Source of the DNA: Paenibacillus aceti
GTDB lineage: Bacteria; Bacillota; Bacilli; Paenibacillales; Paenibacillaceae
DNA length: 64,000 nt
NCBI RefSeq assembly: GCF_003614185.1
Contig: NZ_KZ987724.1
Coordinates: 2,592,199 to 2,656,198, forward strand
Reading direction: 5' to 3'
Positions 51,486 through 59,457 of this stretch are shown here, piece by piece (the stretch's first letter is position 1; each line of letters begins with the position of its first letter). The position numbers were made by a program, and so were the translations under genes. The notes under the pieces are model-generated. The model was not told where the DNA came from. It made no database searches and saw only the letters and a list, made by a program, of their open reading frames with translations.

Positions 51486-52091
51486 ATGTTATTCTCCTAT
51501 TACCAGGAAACTCCTCTGGAGCAATGGATCAGCACGGAATATATGAGTCATGGGATTATGGCTCCAGAGCAGCTAGATATCGATCATATCGCCCAGGCCT
51601 TTGGCGTGGAGCTGATCTACGAGGCTTGTCCCTCCTTCTCCGATAACGAGGATAAAGTGATTTTTCTGAATAAGCAGACGCAGGAGCTCAATGCCCGACT
51701 TATCTTCTTCCATGAGCTATGCCATGTGCTGCGCCATGCCGGGGATCAGCGGGTCATGCCTCATCTTTTCAAGCATGCACAGGAGACGGAAGCCGAGCAA
51801 TTTGTCCTCTATGCTGCCGTCCCTTTCTATATGCTATCGAGACTTAGCATTCCAGATCAGCACTGTGAGGCGATTCCCTTTATAGCAGAACAATTCCAGG
51901 TAACGCCGGAGCTTGCCGAGCGAAGACTGGATCAGGTACAGCGCCGAGTCCTATACGGCACTCTGATCGCGGCGACCCGCGAAGCAGATCGGAAGCAGGC
52001 AGCCCCTTCCTGGTCCCCGGAGACCAAGCGGATGCTGAGCCAATTGGAACGTCAAATCAGCGGCGGTCATGGAGGACAAGGAGGGATTTAA
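51486..52091 (+). CDS. ImmA/IrrE family metallopeptidase
   Basis: 201 residues. The zinc motif HELCHVLRH (HExxH type) is near residue 78, preceded by LNARLIFF and followed by the ETEAEQFVLYAAVP third-ligand glutamate region. ImmA proteins cleave their partner XRE repressor when triggered by DNA damage or signals, releasing late genes. Encoded 120 bases after the repressor with a GAGGTGG ribosome site. Confidence 0.9.
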   Translation: MLFSYYQETPLEQWISTEYMSHGIMAPEQLDIDHIAQAFGVELIYEACPSFSDNEDKVIFLNKQTQELNARLIFFHELCHVLRHAGDQRVMPHLFKHAQETEAEQFVLYAAVPFYMLSRLSIPDQHCEAIPFIAEQFQVTPELAERRLDQVQRRVLYGTLIAATREADRKQAAPSWSPETKRMLSQLERQISGGHGGQGGI

Positions 52092-52094
52092 GCA

Positions 52095-52430
52095 ATGCGG
52101 TTAGCTGTATATTGTGATTTCATATCCGAAGGCATGCATCCCTTCCAGCTCATTATCCGGCCTGAACCTGGGGAATTGGACTGGAGTAAGACGCTCTATC
52201 TACCGTTATCCGGCCCGTTCGAACCATTTGAAGCCGAGCAATTCGGCGACCTGATCGGGGCCTCGATTTTGCTCGAGGATCTCGTGGTCGGCAAAGACTC
52301 CCCGCAGCAGATCGGCATAGCGCTCCCTCAAGTCGCCGAACGTTACCCGGGGGCCGACATTTCTCTGCTTATCCTGCAAATTGCCGATGTGGAGGAAATA
52401 TTGGGGTACCGCTGGGGGCAGCAGCTATAA
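52095..52430 (+). CDS. Unknown 111-residue protein downstream of the protease
   Basis: MRLAVYCDFISEGMHPFQLI onward, with LPLSGPFEPFEAEQFGDLIG and ADVEEILGYRWGQQL. No family recognised. It begins three bases after the protease stop, so the two are co-translated, hinting at an accessory role in the switch. Soluble, acidic, about half beta by eye. Confidence 0.65.
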   Translation: MRLAVYCDFISEGMHPFQLIIRPEPGELDWSKTLYLPLSGPFEPFEAEQFGDLIGASILLEDLVVGKDSPQQIGIALPQVAERYPGADISLLILQIADVEEILGYRWGQQL

Positions 52431-52504
52431 TTTGTCTACTCTCCCTTCCGTACAAACTCAAGAACTGCAAATATACGGGAGGTTCGCCAAAGTTACCCAT
52501 TCCG

Positions 52505-52694
52505 AGAAAATTCCTGCAAATATGCAGGCTTTACGACCGGAACTCACCTGTTCTGGGGAAATTCCTGCAAATATGCAGGTTTTTCTAACCTTTTCCGCGA
52601 AACCGGACCGAAACTTAGAAAAAGGATGCATTATCGCAGGAATTTACCAATATCGAACGTGATACTTGCGAAATTCCTGCATATTTGCAGCTTT
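52505..52694. repeat. Rep II array, copy 1
   Basis: Four units at a spacing of about 50 bases: 52505-52531 and 52557-52585 (AATTCCTGCAAATATGCAGG), 52617-52646 (GGATGCATTATCGCAGGAAT) and 52668-52694 (AATTCCTGCATATTTGCAG). The core CCTGCAAATATGCAGG is itself a perfect palindrome. The same array is at 62953-63144. Non-coding. Confidence 0.8.
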
Positions 52695-52723
52695 GGAGAA
52701 ACGCGGACTTTGCACCGAGCTCT

Positions 52724-52915
52724 AGCGAAACGTGGTAACGCTATTCGCGCCCAAAAGAGCCCTTCGAAAATGTAACGAAACTGTTGGAGCGTTACTCCAC
52801 TCAAATAGCCGCCTAAAGCCCGTTTTTTGCACAATTAGCGATATGGTGTTTCCTTAGATTCGAGCCAAGCTTGTTTTGGAGCAAATAACGTTATGGTGTT
52901 TCGTTAGATTAACAT
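52724..52915. repeat. Rep I composite repeat, copy 3
   Basis: Two forward units (52724-52749 GCGAAACGTGGTAACGCTAT; 52773-52800 GTAACGAAACTG) then two inverted units (52828-52860 ATTAGCGATATGGTG; 52881-52915 GCAAATAACGTTATGGTG then TTTCGTTAGATT). Linkers match copy 1. It lies 29 bases after the Rep II array. Confidence 0.8.
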
Positions 52916-53056
52916 TGTGAGCGACATGAGGATTAACCCGTGGATTCATCATTGAATTTTTTCTTTTTGCCTAGATCAGAATCACGGATGGAATCTCCCA
53001 TTACGCCTCTCCTGCTCAATATCTTAATATTGATTACTGTTTCAAAAATTTCTTAA

Positions 53057-53086
53057 CTAACATTTAGTTAGGTACTTGATTAAGTA
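53057..53086. promoter_or_regulatory. Two inverted repeats upstream of the FMN reductase gene
   Basis: CTAAC-ATTTA-GTTAG (53057-53071) and TACTT-GATT-AAGTA (53073-53086) lie next to each other in an AT-rich region. They look like a MarR- or TetR-type operator pair; no dedicated regulator gene is adjacent. Confidence 0.45.
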
Positions 53087-53161
53087 AATACAGTGTGTTA
53101 TATTCATATCGTGATTAAAAAACACCATGAAATCATTTGTTCATTAAGGATGAAAACATAC

Positions 53162-53211
53162 TCTGTGGAAGCTATTAAGTAAGTCGATCCGGTCTCCGGC
53201 CGATCCACAGA
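53162..53211 (+). promoter_or_regulatory. Structured leader upstream of the FMN reductase gene
   Basis: TCTGTGGA (53162-53169) pairs with TCCACAGA (53204-53211), and inside it TCG..CCGG pairs with CCGG.CGA. No U-run follows. A possible regulatory leader or mRNA-stability hairpin 60 bases before the start codon. Confidence 0.4.
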
Positions 53212-53270
53212 ATGTTCTTATTCTTAACGAAAGTTTTTTACTAAATTAATATTTTTGAGGAGGATTTACT

Positions 53271-53813
53271 ATGTCCAAGTTGAACATCGGTATTATTCTA
53301 GGAAGTACACGTGATGGCCGTCTAAGCCCGCAGGTTGGTGAATGGGTGAAGAAAATCGCTGACGAACGCGGAGACGCGAACTATGAAATCGTAGATATCG
53401 CTGACTTTAAGCTGCCATTGCTGGGTGAAGCTGATGCGTCGGAGCAAGCAGCGGCTTGGAACAACAAGCTGAACAGCCTGGACGGATTCGTCTTCATCGT
53501 TCAAGAATATAATCACAGCATCTCGGCGGCACTGAAGAACGCCCTCGACTATGCTCGTGAAGCGTGGTTTGATAAAGCGGCTGGTATCGTAAGCTACGGC
53601 TCTGTTGGCGGCGCTCGTGCTGCTGAGCATCTGCGTGGAATCCTTGGCGAATTGTCCGTTGCCGACGTTCGTGTTCATGCGGCATTGTCCTTGTTCACAG
53701 ATTTCGAGAACTTCTCGGTGTTCAAGCCGGCTGATCTCCACCTGACTAACCTGAATGGGATGCTTGACCAAGTTCTCGCTTGGAGCGGTGCTCTGAAAAC
53801 TTTGCGTCAATAA
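53271..53813 (+). CDS. NAD(P)H-dependent FMN reductase / azoreductase-like
   Basis: 180 residues. The FMN phosphate loop GSTRDGRLSPQVGEWV (residues 10-25), a FVFIVQEYNHSISAALKNAL helix and YGSVGGARAAEHLR near 112 are the flavodoxin-like NADPH:FMN oxidoreductase motifs (chromate or quinone reductase group). Cytoplasmic. AGGAGG seven bases before the ATG. It is monocistronic, ending in a strong terminator, and preceded by inverted-repeat operators. Confidence 0.9.
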   Translation: MSKLNIGIILGSTRDGRLSPQVGEWVKKIADERGDANYEIVDIADFKLPLLGEADASEQAAAWNNKLNSLDGFVFIVQEYNHSISAALKNALDYAREAWFDKAAGIVSYGSVGGARAAEHLRGILGELSVADVRVHAALSLFTDFENFSVFKPADLHLTNLNGMLDQVLAWSGALKTLRQ

Positions 53814-53836
53814 TACCTTCCCCCCGAACCATAACA

Positions 53837-53884
53837 AAAGCCCTCATCTCTCTGTGTAGGAAGAGAAATGAGGGCTTTATTATG
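53837..53884. terminator. Bidirectional terminator
   Basis: AAAGCCCTCATCTCT (53837-53851) pairs with AGAGAAATGAGGGCTTT (to 53879) with one mismatch, then ATTAT. A-rich on the left side, so it also serves the converging MerR gene. Confidence 0.88.
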
Positions 53885-53886
53885 AT

Positions 53887-54264
53887 CTAATGATGCGTCG
53901 AGAACTTCTCTTTATACATTTGCGGCAGATGATTGATCTTGTATTCAATCGTCTCCAGGCTGCGCTGGGTGTCTCTGATCTGCTGCTCTACATTATGCTT
54001 ATGCTGAATCAGAATCTCCAGCCCCTTATCCACAACGGCATCATTATCCGTGCAATACTGGATGAAGGTGCGGATATCCTTGATCGGCATGCCTGTATTT
54101 TTCAGACAGCAAATCAAGTCAATCCATTCTATATCCTGATCGTGGAACACCCGCTTACCCTTCTCACGGTCTACAAAAGGCAGCAGCCCTTCTTTATCAT
54201 AATATCTGATCGTGTATACGGACAGGCTCGTCTTCTCGGCAACTTGTGATATAGTATAACCCAA
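53887..54264 (-). CDS. MerR family regulator
   Basis: 125 residues. MGYTISQVAEKTSLSVYTIR then YYDKEGLLPFVDREKGKRVF is a MerR winged helix; a coiled-coil dimer helix (LIQHKHNVEQQIRDTQRSLE) follows. No cysteine sensor is visible. It is divergent from an aldo/keto reductase whose promoter has the MerR-type long spacer, so it very likely activates that gene. Confidence 0.92.
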   Translation of the reverse strand: MGYTISQVAEKTSLSVYTIRYYDKEGLLPFVDREKGKRVFHDQDIEWIDLICCLKNTGMPIKDIRTFIQYCTDNDAVVDKGLEILIQHKHNVEQQIRDTQRSLETIEYKINHLPQMYKEKFSTHH

Positions 54265-54292
54265 CCTGATCTCTCCTTTTATTACACGCGAT

Positions 54293-54323
54293 TTGACATA
54301 GAGTTCACTCTAGGCTTTATTCT
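54293..54323 (+). promoter_or_regulatory. MerR-type promoter of the aldo/keto reductase gene
   Basis: TTGACA (54293-54298), 19-bp spacer, TATTCT (54318-54323). The spacer begins with the palindrome TAGAGT-TC-ACTCTA (54299-54312). Overlong spacers with a central palindrome are the signature of MerR-activated promoters. Confidence 0.88.
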
Positions 54324-54358
54324 ATTATTGTAGAGAATATGAAGGGAGAATGTAAAGC

Positions 54359-55285
54359 ATGAAGTACATTAACATCGCTGGTACAGATTTGAAAGCGTCA
54401 AATATAGTCATGGGCAATATGCGCCTGAAGCAGCTATCCTTGTCCGAGGCCGAGAAGCTGATCCGCACTGCGCTGGACCATGAGATCAACTTCTTCGATC
54501 ATGCGGATATCTACGGACCTTCCTACGGAGAGTGCGAATCCCATTTTGCGGAAGCGATCCAGATGAATCCTGAAATCCGGGAACAAATGATCCTGCAGAG
54601 CAAATGCGGTATCCGTCCCGGTTATTTCGATTTCTCCAAGGAACATATTATTGAAGCAACGGATGGAATACTGAAGCGCCTGAAGACAGAATATCTGGAC
54701 GTGCTGCTGCTCCATCGTCCCGATACCTTAATGGAGCCCGAGGAAATTGCTGAAGCGTTCGATCAACTGCACCGCAGCGGCAAGGTTCGCTATTTTGGCG
54801 TATCCAACCAGACCCCGAACCAAATCGAGCTACTGCAAAAATATACTTCCCATAAAATAATAGCTAACCAGTTACAGCTCAGCATTACGCACACTCCGAT
54901 GATCGATTCGTCCATCGCCTTCAATATGGATGTCGATCAATCCGTAAACCGTGATAGCGGTGTTCTGGAATACTGTCGTCTGAAGGACATTACAATTCAG
55001 GCCTGGTCCCCATTCCAGAAGGGCTTCTTCAACGGGCCTTTCCTTGGCGATCTGGAGAATTATGCGGAGCTCAATCAAATTATCGATAAGCTGGCCGAGA
55101 AGTACGGTGTCACCAATACCACCATCGCGGTCGCCTGGATCACACGCCATCCTGCCAATATGCAGGTCGTGCTCGGAACGACAAATGCACAAAGGCTGAT
55201 CGATTCCTGCCAAGGCTCCGACATTCCGCTCACTAGAGAAGAATGGTACAGCATCTATAAAGCAGGCGGCAAAATCATACCGTAA
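54359..55285 (+). CDS. Aldo/keto reductase
   Basis: 308 residues. The family motifs are intact: NFFDHADIYG with the catalytic Asp and Tyr near residue 45, the Lys of LQSKCGI near 80, LLLHRPD near 117 and GVSNQTPNQIELLQ near 147. NADPH-dependent reduction of aldehydes or ketones is expected; the substrate is unknown. MerR-controlled promoter upstream, terminator downstream. Confidence 0.93.
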   Translation: MKYINIAGTDLKASNIVMGNMRLKQLSLSEAEKLIRTALDHEINFFDHADIYGPSYGECESHFAEAIQMNPEIREQMILQSKCGIRPGYFDFSKEHIIEATDGILKRLKTEYLDVLLLHRPDTLMEPEEIAEAFDQLHRSGKVRYFGVSNQTPNQIELLQKYTSHKIIANQLQLSITHTPMIDSSIAFNMDVDQSVNRDSGVLEYCRLKDITIQAWSPFQKGFFNGPFLGDLENYAELNQIIDKLAEKYGVTNTTIAVAWITRHPANMQVVLGTTNAQRLIDSCQGSDIPLTREEWYSIYKAGGKIIP

Positions 55286-55309
55286 GGGCCAACAATACGG
55301 GTCCTCTCA

Positions 55310-55343
55310 GGGAGAGAAATTTCTATCATTTCTCTCCCTTTTT
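55310..55343 (+). terminator. Terminator after the aldo/keto reductase gene
   Basis: GGGAGAGAAA (55310-55319) pairs with TTTCTCTCCC (55329-55338), followed by TTTTT. Confidence 0.9.
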
Positions 55344-55473
55344 GCGTTGTCTGACTCTCTACGAGCAGGGAGTGCCATCGTTTCTGTTGAACACATCATA
55401 CATAACAAAAATAAAACGGGGAATTTTGAAACGCTTTTGGATCTCGAGAGTCTTATGAATAGGAGGTGAGAAA

Positions 55474-55953
55474 GTGCCAGATTTCGGTCAGATCTACTCG
55501 GAACATTTTTCCGATGTTTATAAATACGTATTGTCCCTTAGCAGGGATGAAGCGATCGCGGAGGAAGTGACACAGGAAACCTTCTTCAAGGCCATGCAGC
55601 ATATCAACCAATTCAATGGCTCCTGCAAACTGTATGTATGGCTCTGCCAAATCGCAAAAAACACATACTTTACATTTTGTAAAAAGCAAAAGCGCAGTAT
55701 AGCCTTGGACATGAATCCAGAACAGCCAGATACAACCAACCATTTGGATATGGATTATTCAGATAAAGAAACAGCCAGACGGCTGCATGTTCTGTTACAT
55801 GTTCTTAACGAGCCGTATAAAGAAGTTTTTACTCTGCGTGTTTTCGGCGAGCTGCCTTTCTCACAGATTGGAGAACTGTTTGGAAAGACGGATAGCTGGG
55901 CGAGGCTGATTTTTTACAGAGCAAAAAAACAATTACAGGAGGCACTAAAATGA
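55474..55953 (+). CDS. ECF-type RNA polymerase sigma factor
   Basis: 159 residues from a GTG start at 55474 with AGGAGGTG seven bases upstream. Region 2 (YKYVLSLSRDEAIAEEVTQE then TFFKAMQHINQFNG) and region 4 (YKEVFTLRVFGELPFSQIGE then LFGKTDSWARLIFYRAKKQL) are clear. The next gene, overlapping by four bases, encodes a zinc-finger protein that probably holds this sigma factor inactive. A TGAAAC element lies upstream, but I could not match a convincing -10. Confidence 0.92.
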   Translation: MPDFGQIYSEHFSDVYKYVLSLSRDEAIAEEVTQETFFKAMQHINQFNGSCKLYVWLCQIAKNTYFTFCKKQKRSIALDMNPEQPDTTNHLDMDYSDKETARRLHVLLHVLNEPYKEVFTLRVFGELPFSQIGELFGKTDSWARLIFYRAKKQLQEALK

Positions 55954-56270
55954 ATCTATCTTGCGAAATTATTAGAGACCTGCTGCCGCTATATCATGAT
56001 GGAGTGTGCAGTAATGATAGTAAGGCTCTGGTCGAGGAGCATCTGATGTATTGCGCGAACTGTAGGACCGAGCTAATAGCAATGGATCATACGTTCCCTA
56101 TGAACATGATGGAACAGAATTTAAAAGAAGCCGAAGCTGTAAAAAAACTGTCTAAAGAATGGAAGGCTGAGCAGCTGAAGTCGTCACTAAAAGGAGCGTT
56201 ATTCACGCTATTAACGGTTATTGTTTTCGTTCTTGTTCTTTATCTATTCATCGGTATAGAGATAGGCTGA
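55950..56270 (+). CDS. Anti-sigma factor with zinc-finger domain
   Basis: 106 residues. CEIIRDLLPLYHDGVCSNDS, then EEHLMYCANCRTE supplies the HxxxCxxC anti-sigma zinc motif (His 32 region). One membrane span (LFTLLTVIVFVLVLYLFIGI) sits at the C-terminus, so the sigma-binding part faces the cytoplasm. The extracellular part is almost absent, hence sensing likely occurs within the membrane or cytoplasm. Confidence 0.87.
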   Translation: MNLSCEIIRDLLPLYHDGVCSNDSKALVEEHLMYCANCRTELIAMDHTFPMNMMEQNLKEAEAVKKLSKEWKAEQLKSSLKGALFTLLTVIVFVLVLYLFIGIEIG

Positions 56271-56366
56271 ACCGCAATCCGAATTAATATTATCCAAGCC
56301 CAGACTCATAGATATATGCTGAATGGGCTCAAAAATGATGCCCAGACTCAAGGAGGGATCTCATTC

Positions 56367-57548
56367 ATGGCGAATTCGGAACAGAGTAACTGCGAGCCCC
56401 CTCGCATTCCCCAACCGATCCGCCGCGACGGTGCGGGTGGGCCGGATTATGGGCCGCGGGATGTGATGAGAGACCGGGAAAATCCGGATATGCTGGTGCC
56501 ACCGGTCACCGATTCCGGGCTGCTGCCCAATCTGGTTATGTCTTTCTCCGACACCCATATGCAGCTCAACGAAGGCGGATGGTCGAGGGAAATTACGGTG
56601 CGGGATCTACCTATCGCCAAGACACTCGCAGGCGTCAATATGAGTCTGGTGCCGGGAGGGGTGCGGGAATTGCACTGGCATCAGCAGGCGGAATGGGCTT
56701 ATATGCTACTGGGCAGCGCTAGAATCACAGCGGTGGATCAGGAAGGGCGGAATTTTATCGCCGATATTGAGGCAGGGGATCTGTGGTATTTCCCACCCGG
56801 TATCCCGCATTCCATTCAAGCGCTTGAGAATGGATGTGAATTCCTGCTCGTCTTCGATGACGGGAATTTCTCGGATCTCAATACGTTATCCATTTCAGAC
56901 TGGTTCGCCCACACGCCCAAGGAGGTTCTATCCGCCAACTTCGGCGTCACCGAGGCTGCATTCGCTGGTATTCCCAACGAGCAGCTATATATTTTCCCAG
57001 ACAAGGTTCCTGGACCGATAGCCAGTCAGGAAGTCAAGTCCCCTTACGGAACCGTTCCGGATCGATTCAACCATAAGCTGCTAGCGCAAACTCCGCTGAA
57101 GACGCCAGGAGGGAGTGTTCGCATCGCCGACTCCTCCAACTTTCCAATTTCCAAGACGGTCGCAGCGGCATTGGTCGAGATTAAGCCCGGCGCAATGCGG
57201 GAGCTGCACTGGCACCCAAATAACGATGAGTGGCAATATTACCTGACTGGCCAGGGCCGGATGACTGTATTCGCCGGGAATGGAGTCGCACGTACCTTCA
57301 ATGTTCGCGCAGGAGATGTCGGTTATGTCCCCTTCGCCTTCGGGCATTACATTCAGAACACCGGAGATCAAACACTATGGTTCCTGGAAATGTTCAAGAG
57401 CGACCGCTTCGCAGACATCTCATTGAACCAATGGATGGCTCTTACGCCGCGCGAGCTTGTGGAGGCAAATCTGAACGCTACTCCCGAATTGCTGGATGCC
57501 CTCCGCAAAGAGAAATGGCCCGTTGTTAAATATGACATGTTAAAATAA
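56367..57548 (+). CDS. Oxalate decarboxylase (bicupin)
   Basis: 393 residues from the ATG at 56367 (AGGAGGG upstream). Two cupin domains each show the Mn2+ site: [20 protein letters not shown] near residue 106 and [20 protein letters not shown] near 276, with later [15 protein letters not shown] and [16 protein letters not shown]. This is the OxdC/OxdD pattern, converting oxalate to formate and CO2 and raising pH. No signal peptide; in Bacillus one paralogue is a spore-coat protein. It is read from the same strand as the sigma pair. Confidence 0.92.
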   Translation: MANSEQSNCEPPRIPQPIRRDGAGGPDYGPRDVMRDRENPDMLVPPVTDSGLLPNLVMSFSDTHMQLNEGGWSREITVRDLPIAKTLAGVNMSLVPGGVRELHWHQQAEWAYMLLGSARITAVDQEGRNFIADIEAGDLWYFPPGIPHSIQALENGCEFLLVFDDGNFSDLNTLSISDWFAHTPKEVLSANFGVTEAAFAGIPNEQLYIFPDKVPGPIASQEVKSPYGTVPDRFNHKLLAQTPLKTPGGSVRIADSSNFPISKTVAAALVEIKPGAMRELHWHPNNDEWQYYLTGQGRMTVFAGNGVARTFNVRAGDVGYVPFAFGHYIQNTGDQTLWFLEMFKSDRFADISLNQWMALTPRELVEANLNATPELLDALRKEKWPVVKYDMLK

Positions 57549-57566
57549 ACTGAAAAACAAGATAGC

Positions 57567-57606
57567 AAAAGAGCTTATTCTCTCGTTGAGAATAGGCCTT
57601 TATTTT
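57567..57606 (+). terminator. Terminator after the oxalate decarboxylase gene
   Basis: GCTTATTCTC (57573-57582) pairs with GAGAATAGGC (57588-57597), with outer AAAG/CTTT pairing, followed by TTTATTTTC. Confidence 0.8.
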
Positions 57607-57711
57607 CTTCCGAAATTTCGTTATCTTGCTATTACAGCCTAAAATCAAGCTTTCATCATCGATTGGGAGTATATTAATATACGAAGCTGACATAAAACCG
57701 GGGGGATACAC

Positions 57712-58359
57712 TTGAGGAAGCCAGCCGAATCAGGAACTTTACCAAATACTGAACCATCCAGTACTGAGCACGAAGCCATCTCCTTTCATCCAATAGAGCT
57801 GACTAGCGAACGATGGAATGCGGTAATCAACAACGATCCAGCTTATGACGGAAAATTCTTCTATGCTGTCAAGTCAACGGGGATCTTCTGTCGTCCCTCC
57901 TGCAAGTCGAGACCACCGAAGATCGAGAATATCCGCTTATTTGACACGGCTGAGCAGGCACTGGCACACCATTTCCGCCCCTGCAAACGCTGCAAGCCTA
58001 CTGGCGAGCGGATGCCCGACGATGAATGGATACAGCTTGTCACCGATTATATCGAGCAGAATTATGGAGCGAACCTCACACTGGAGGTTCTCGCCGAGGC
58101 CAGCCACGGGAGCCCCTACCACCTGCATCGAACTTTCAAAAGAGTCACAGGCCTCACCCCGGTCGAGTATATCCAGCAGGTACGAATGAACAAGGCAAAG
58201 CAGCTACTGCTCCAATCCGAGCTAGAGATATCCAAGATCGGAGCTAGTGTAGGAATGGCCAATACATCTTATTTCGTCACTCTTTTCAAAAGACTTACCG
58301 GGCTCACCCCGGCGCAATATCGCAAACAGCAGCATCCCCCATTAGGAGGTCATATATAA
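57712..58359 (+). CDS. adaA: AdaA-like methylphosphotriester-DNA methyltransferase and transcriptional activator
   Basis: 215 residues from TTG at 57712, with GGGGGG eight bases upstream. The N-terminal domain has the four zinc cysteines, one of which takes the methyl group: TGIFCRPSCKSRPPK and HFRPCKRCKPTGE (near residues 60-103). The C-terminal AraC domain (LTLEVLAEASHGSPYHLHRT and ISKIGASVGMANTSYFVTLF) activates the alkylation-repair genes once methylated. The stop overlaps the next ATG, forming the B. subtilis-type adaA-adaB unit. Confidence 0.93.
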   Translation: MRKPAESGTLPNTEPSSTEHEAISFHPIELTSERWNAVINNDPAYDGKFFYAVKSTGIFCRPSCKSRPPKIENIRLFDTAEQALAHHFRPCKRCKPTGERMPDDEWIQLVTDYIEQNYGANLTLEVLAEASHGSPYHLHRTFKRVTGLTPVEYIQQVRMNKAKQLLLQSELEISKIGASVGMANTSYFVTLFKRLTGLTPAQYRKQQHPPLGGHI

Positions 58360-58886
58360 TGAAGCAAAAATCACAAACGACGGTATATTGGTCACGCTTG
58401 ACGTTGGCAGACTGGAGCCTTTATCTGGCGGCTACGGCTCAGGGGCTATGCTATGTGGGTTCTCAGAATAAGGATTTGGAGGAACTGACCGACTGGGTAT
58501 CCAGGCATTACAAGGAATATCAACTTGAGCAAAATGATCCATTATTACTCCCTTATGCAACCGAATTAACGGAATACCTGCTGGGAAAAAGACAGGGCTT
58601 CACACTCCCGACCGCACTTGAGGGGACCGCTTTTCAGAAAAATGTGTGGAATGCCCTCACCGCAATCCCTTATGGGCAGACCTGTTCTTACTCGGACATT
58701 GCCAGTGAGCTCAATAAACCAGCGGCAGTTCGTGCAGTAGGCACGGCAATCGGGGCGAATCCCCTCCTCATTACGGTCCCCTGCCATCGAGTGATAGGCA
58801 AGAATGGAGCCTTAACCGGTTATCGCGGTGGGCTCGATATGAAGGCGCAGCTGTTACAGCTTGAACGGAGCTGCTCGGGTAATTGA
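58359..58886 (+). CDS. adaB: O6-methylguanine-DNA methyltransferase (AdaB/Ogt)
   Basis: 175 residues. The active-site motif ITVPCHRVIGKNG (cysteine near residue 143) and FQKNVWNALTAIPYGQTCSY with SDIASELNKPAAVRAVGTAI are complete. It repairs O6-alkylguanine by suicide transfer to its cysteine. Coupled to adaA by a one-base overlap. Confidence 0.95.
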   Translation: MKQKSQTTVYWSRLTLADWSLYLAATAQGLCYVGSQNKDLEELTDWVSRHYKEYQLEQNDPLLLPYATELTEYLLGKRQGFTLPTALEGTAFQKNVWNALTAIPYGQTCSYSDIASELNKPAAVRAVGTAIGANPLLITVPCHRVIGKNGALTGYRGGLDMKAQLLQLERSCSGN

Positions 58887-58889
58887 GTC

Positions 58890-59291
58890 TTACTGCTGCT
58901 TAAACGCTTTATTCAACAGCACCATGAACCAAATCAGAGCGAGCCCTATAATCCCATGGGCCATGCCTGCCATATGGCTCAGTCCATTCAGATCATTGCC
59001 GTTCACCTGCAGGATTCCGCGCACGGTCATGGAGCCGATGGTCAGCACGAGACCGATATTATAGACGATGAACCAGGCATTATAGGACTTGACCTGATGC
59101 ACTGAGAAGAGCTTCGACAGTATCAGACTGATCAAGAAGAACATAAAACCGAGAATCAGCACGTGGGTATGCAGGACATTGAGCACGGTATACCCATCAA
59201 AGCCCTGGATTTTCGTAAATTCCCGTGAGAACACGCCGAAGCCGAGACCGATCAATAAATAGATAAATGCGGCTATGTAAGATTTTTTCAT
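58890..59291 (-). CDS. DUF2871 family four-span membrane protein
   Basis: 133 residues. Four spans: SYIAAFIYLLIGLGFGVF, VLHTHVLILGFMFFLISLIL, AWFIVYNIGLVLTIGSMTV and GIIGLALIWFMVLLN. Histidines in HTHVL and SHMAGMAHG resemble the haem-copper-like helix ends, as in DUF2871 proteins. Function unknown. GGAGGGG precedes the ATG. Convergent with adaB, four bases apart. Confidence 0.82.
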   Translation of the reverse strand: MKKSYIAAFIYLLIGLGFGVFSREFTKIQGFDGYTVLNVLHTHVLILGFMFFLISLILSKLFSVHQVKSYNAWFIVYNIGLVLTIGSMTVRGILQVNGNDLNGLSHMAGMAHGIIGLALIWFMVLLNKAFKQQ

Positions 59292-59457
59292 CGATACCCC
59301 TCCAAATATTTACTTTACTTCAGCCCCTATTGTAATGAACTTATCGCAGGATTGTAATCACCCGCACGGGTTGTTAAAAGATTGTTCACATTTGCGAACC
59401 GGGAGAGCTGCCGTTCTTTGTTAGAGTGTCTATTGAGATAAATGTCACATGAATTAA

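Noticed and set aside
52381-52662. Open frame with repeated IPANMQ peptide, also at 62831-63058
   Set aside because: The peptide is just the translated Rep II unit; there is no ribosome site, and the two frames share nothing outside the repeat.
52505-52915. Regularly spaced repeats as a CRISPR array
   Set aside because: Only four units, some inverted, with linkers conserved between copies and no cas genes; spacers of a CRISPR array would differ.
53322-53837. 171-codon minus-strand frame
   Set aside because: Antisense shadow of the FMN reductase gene, including its terminator.
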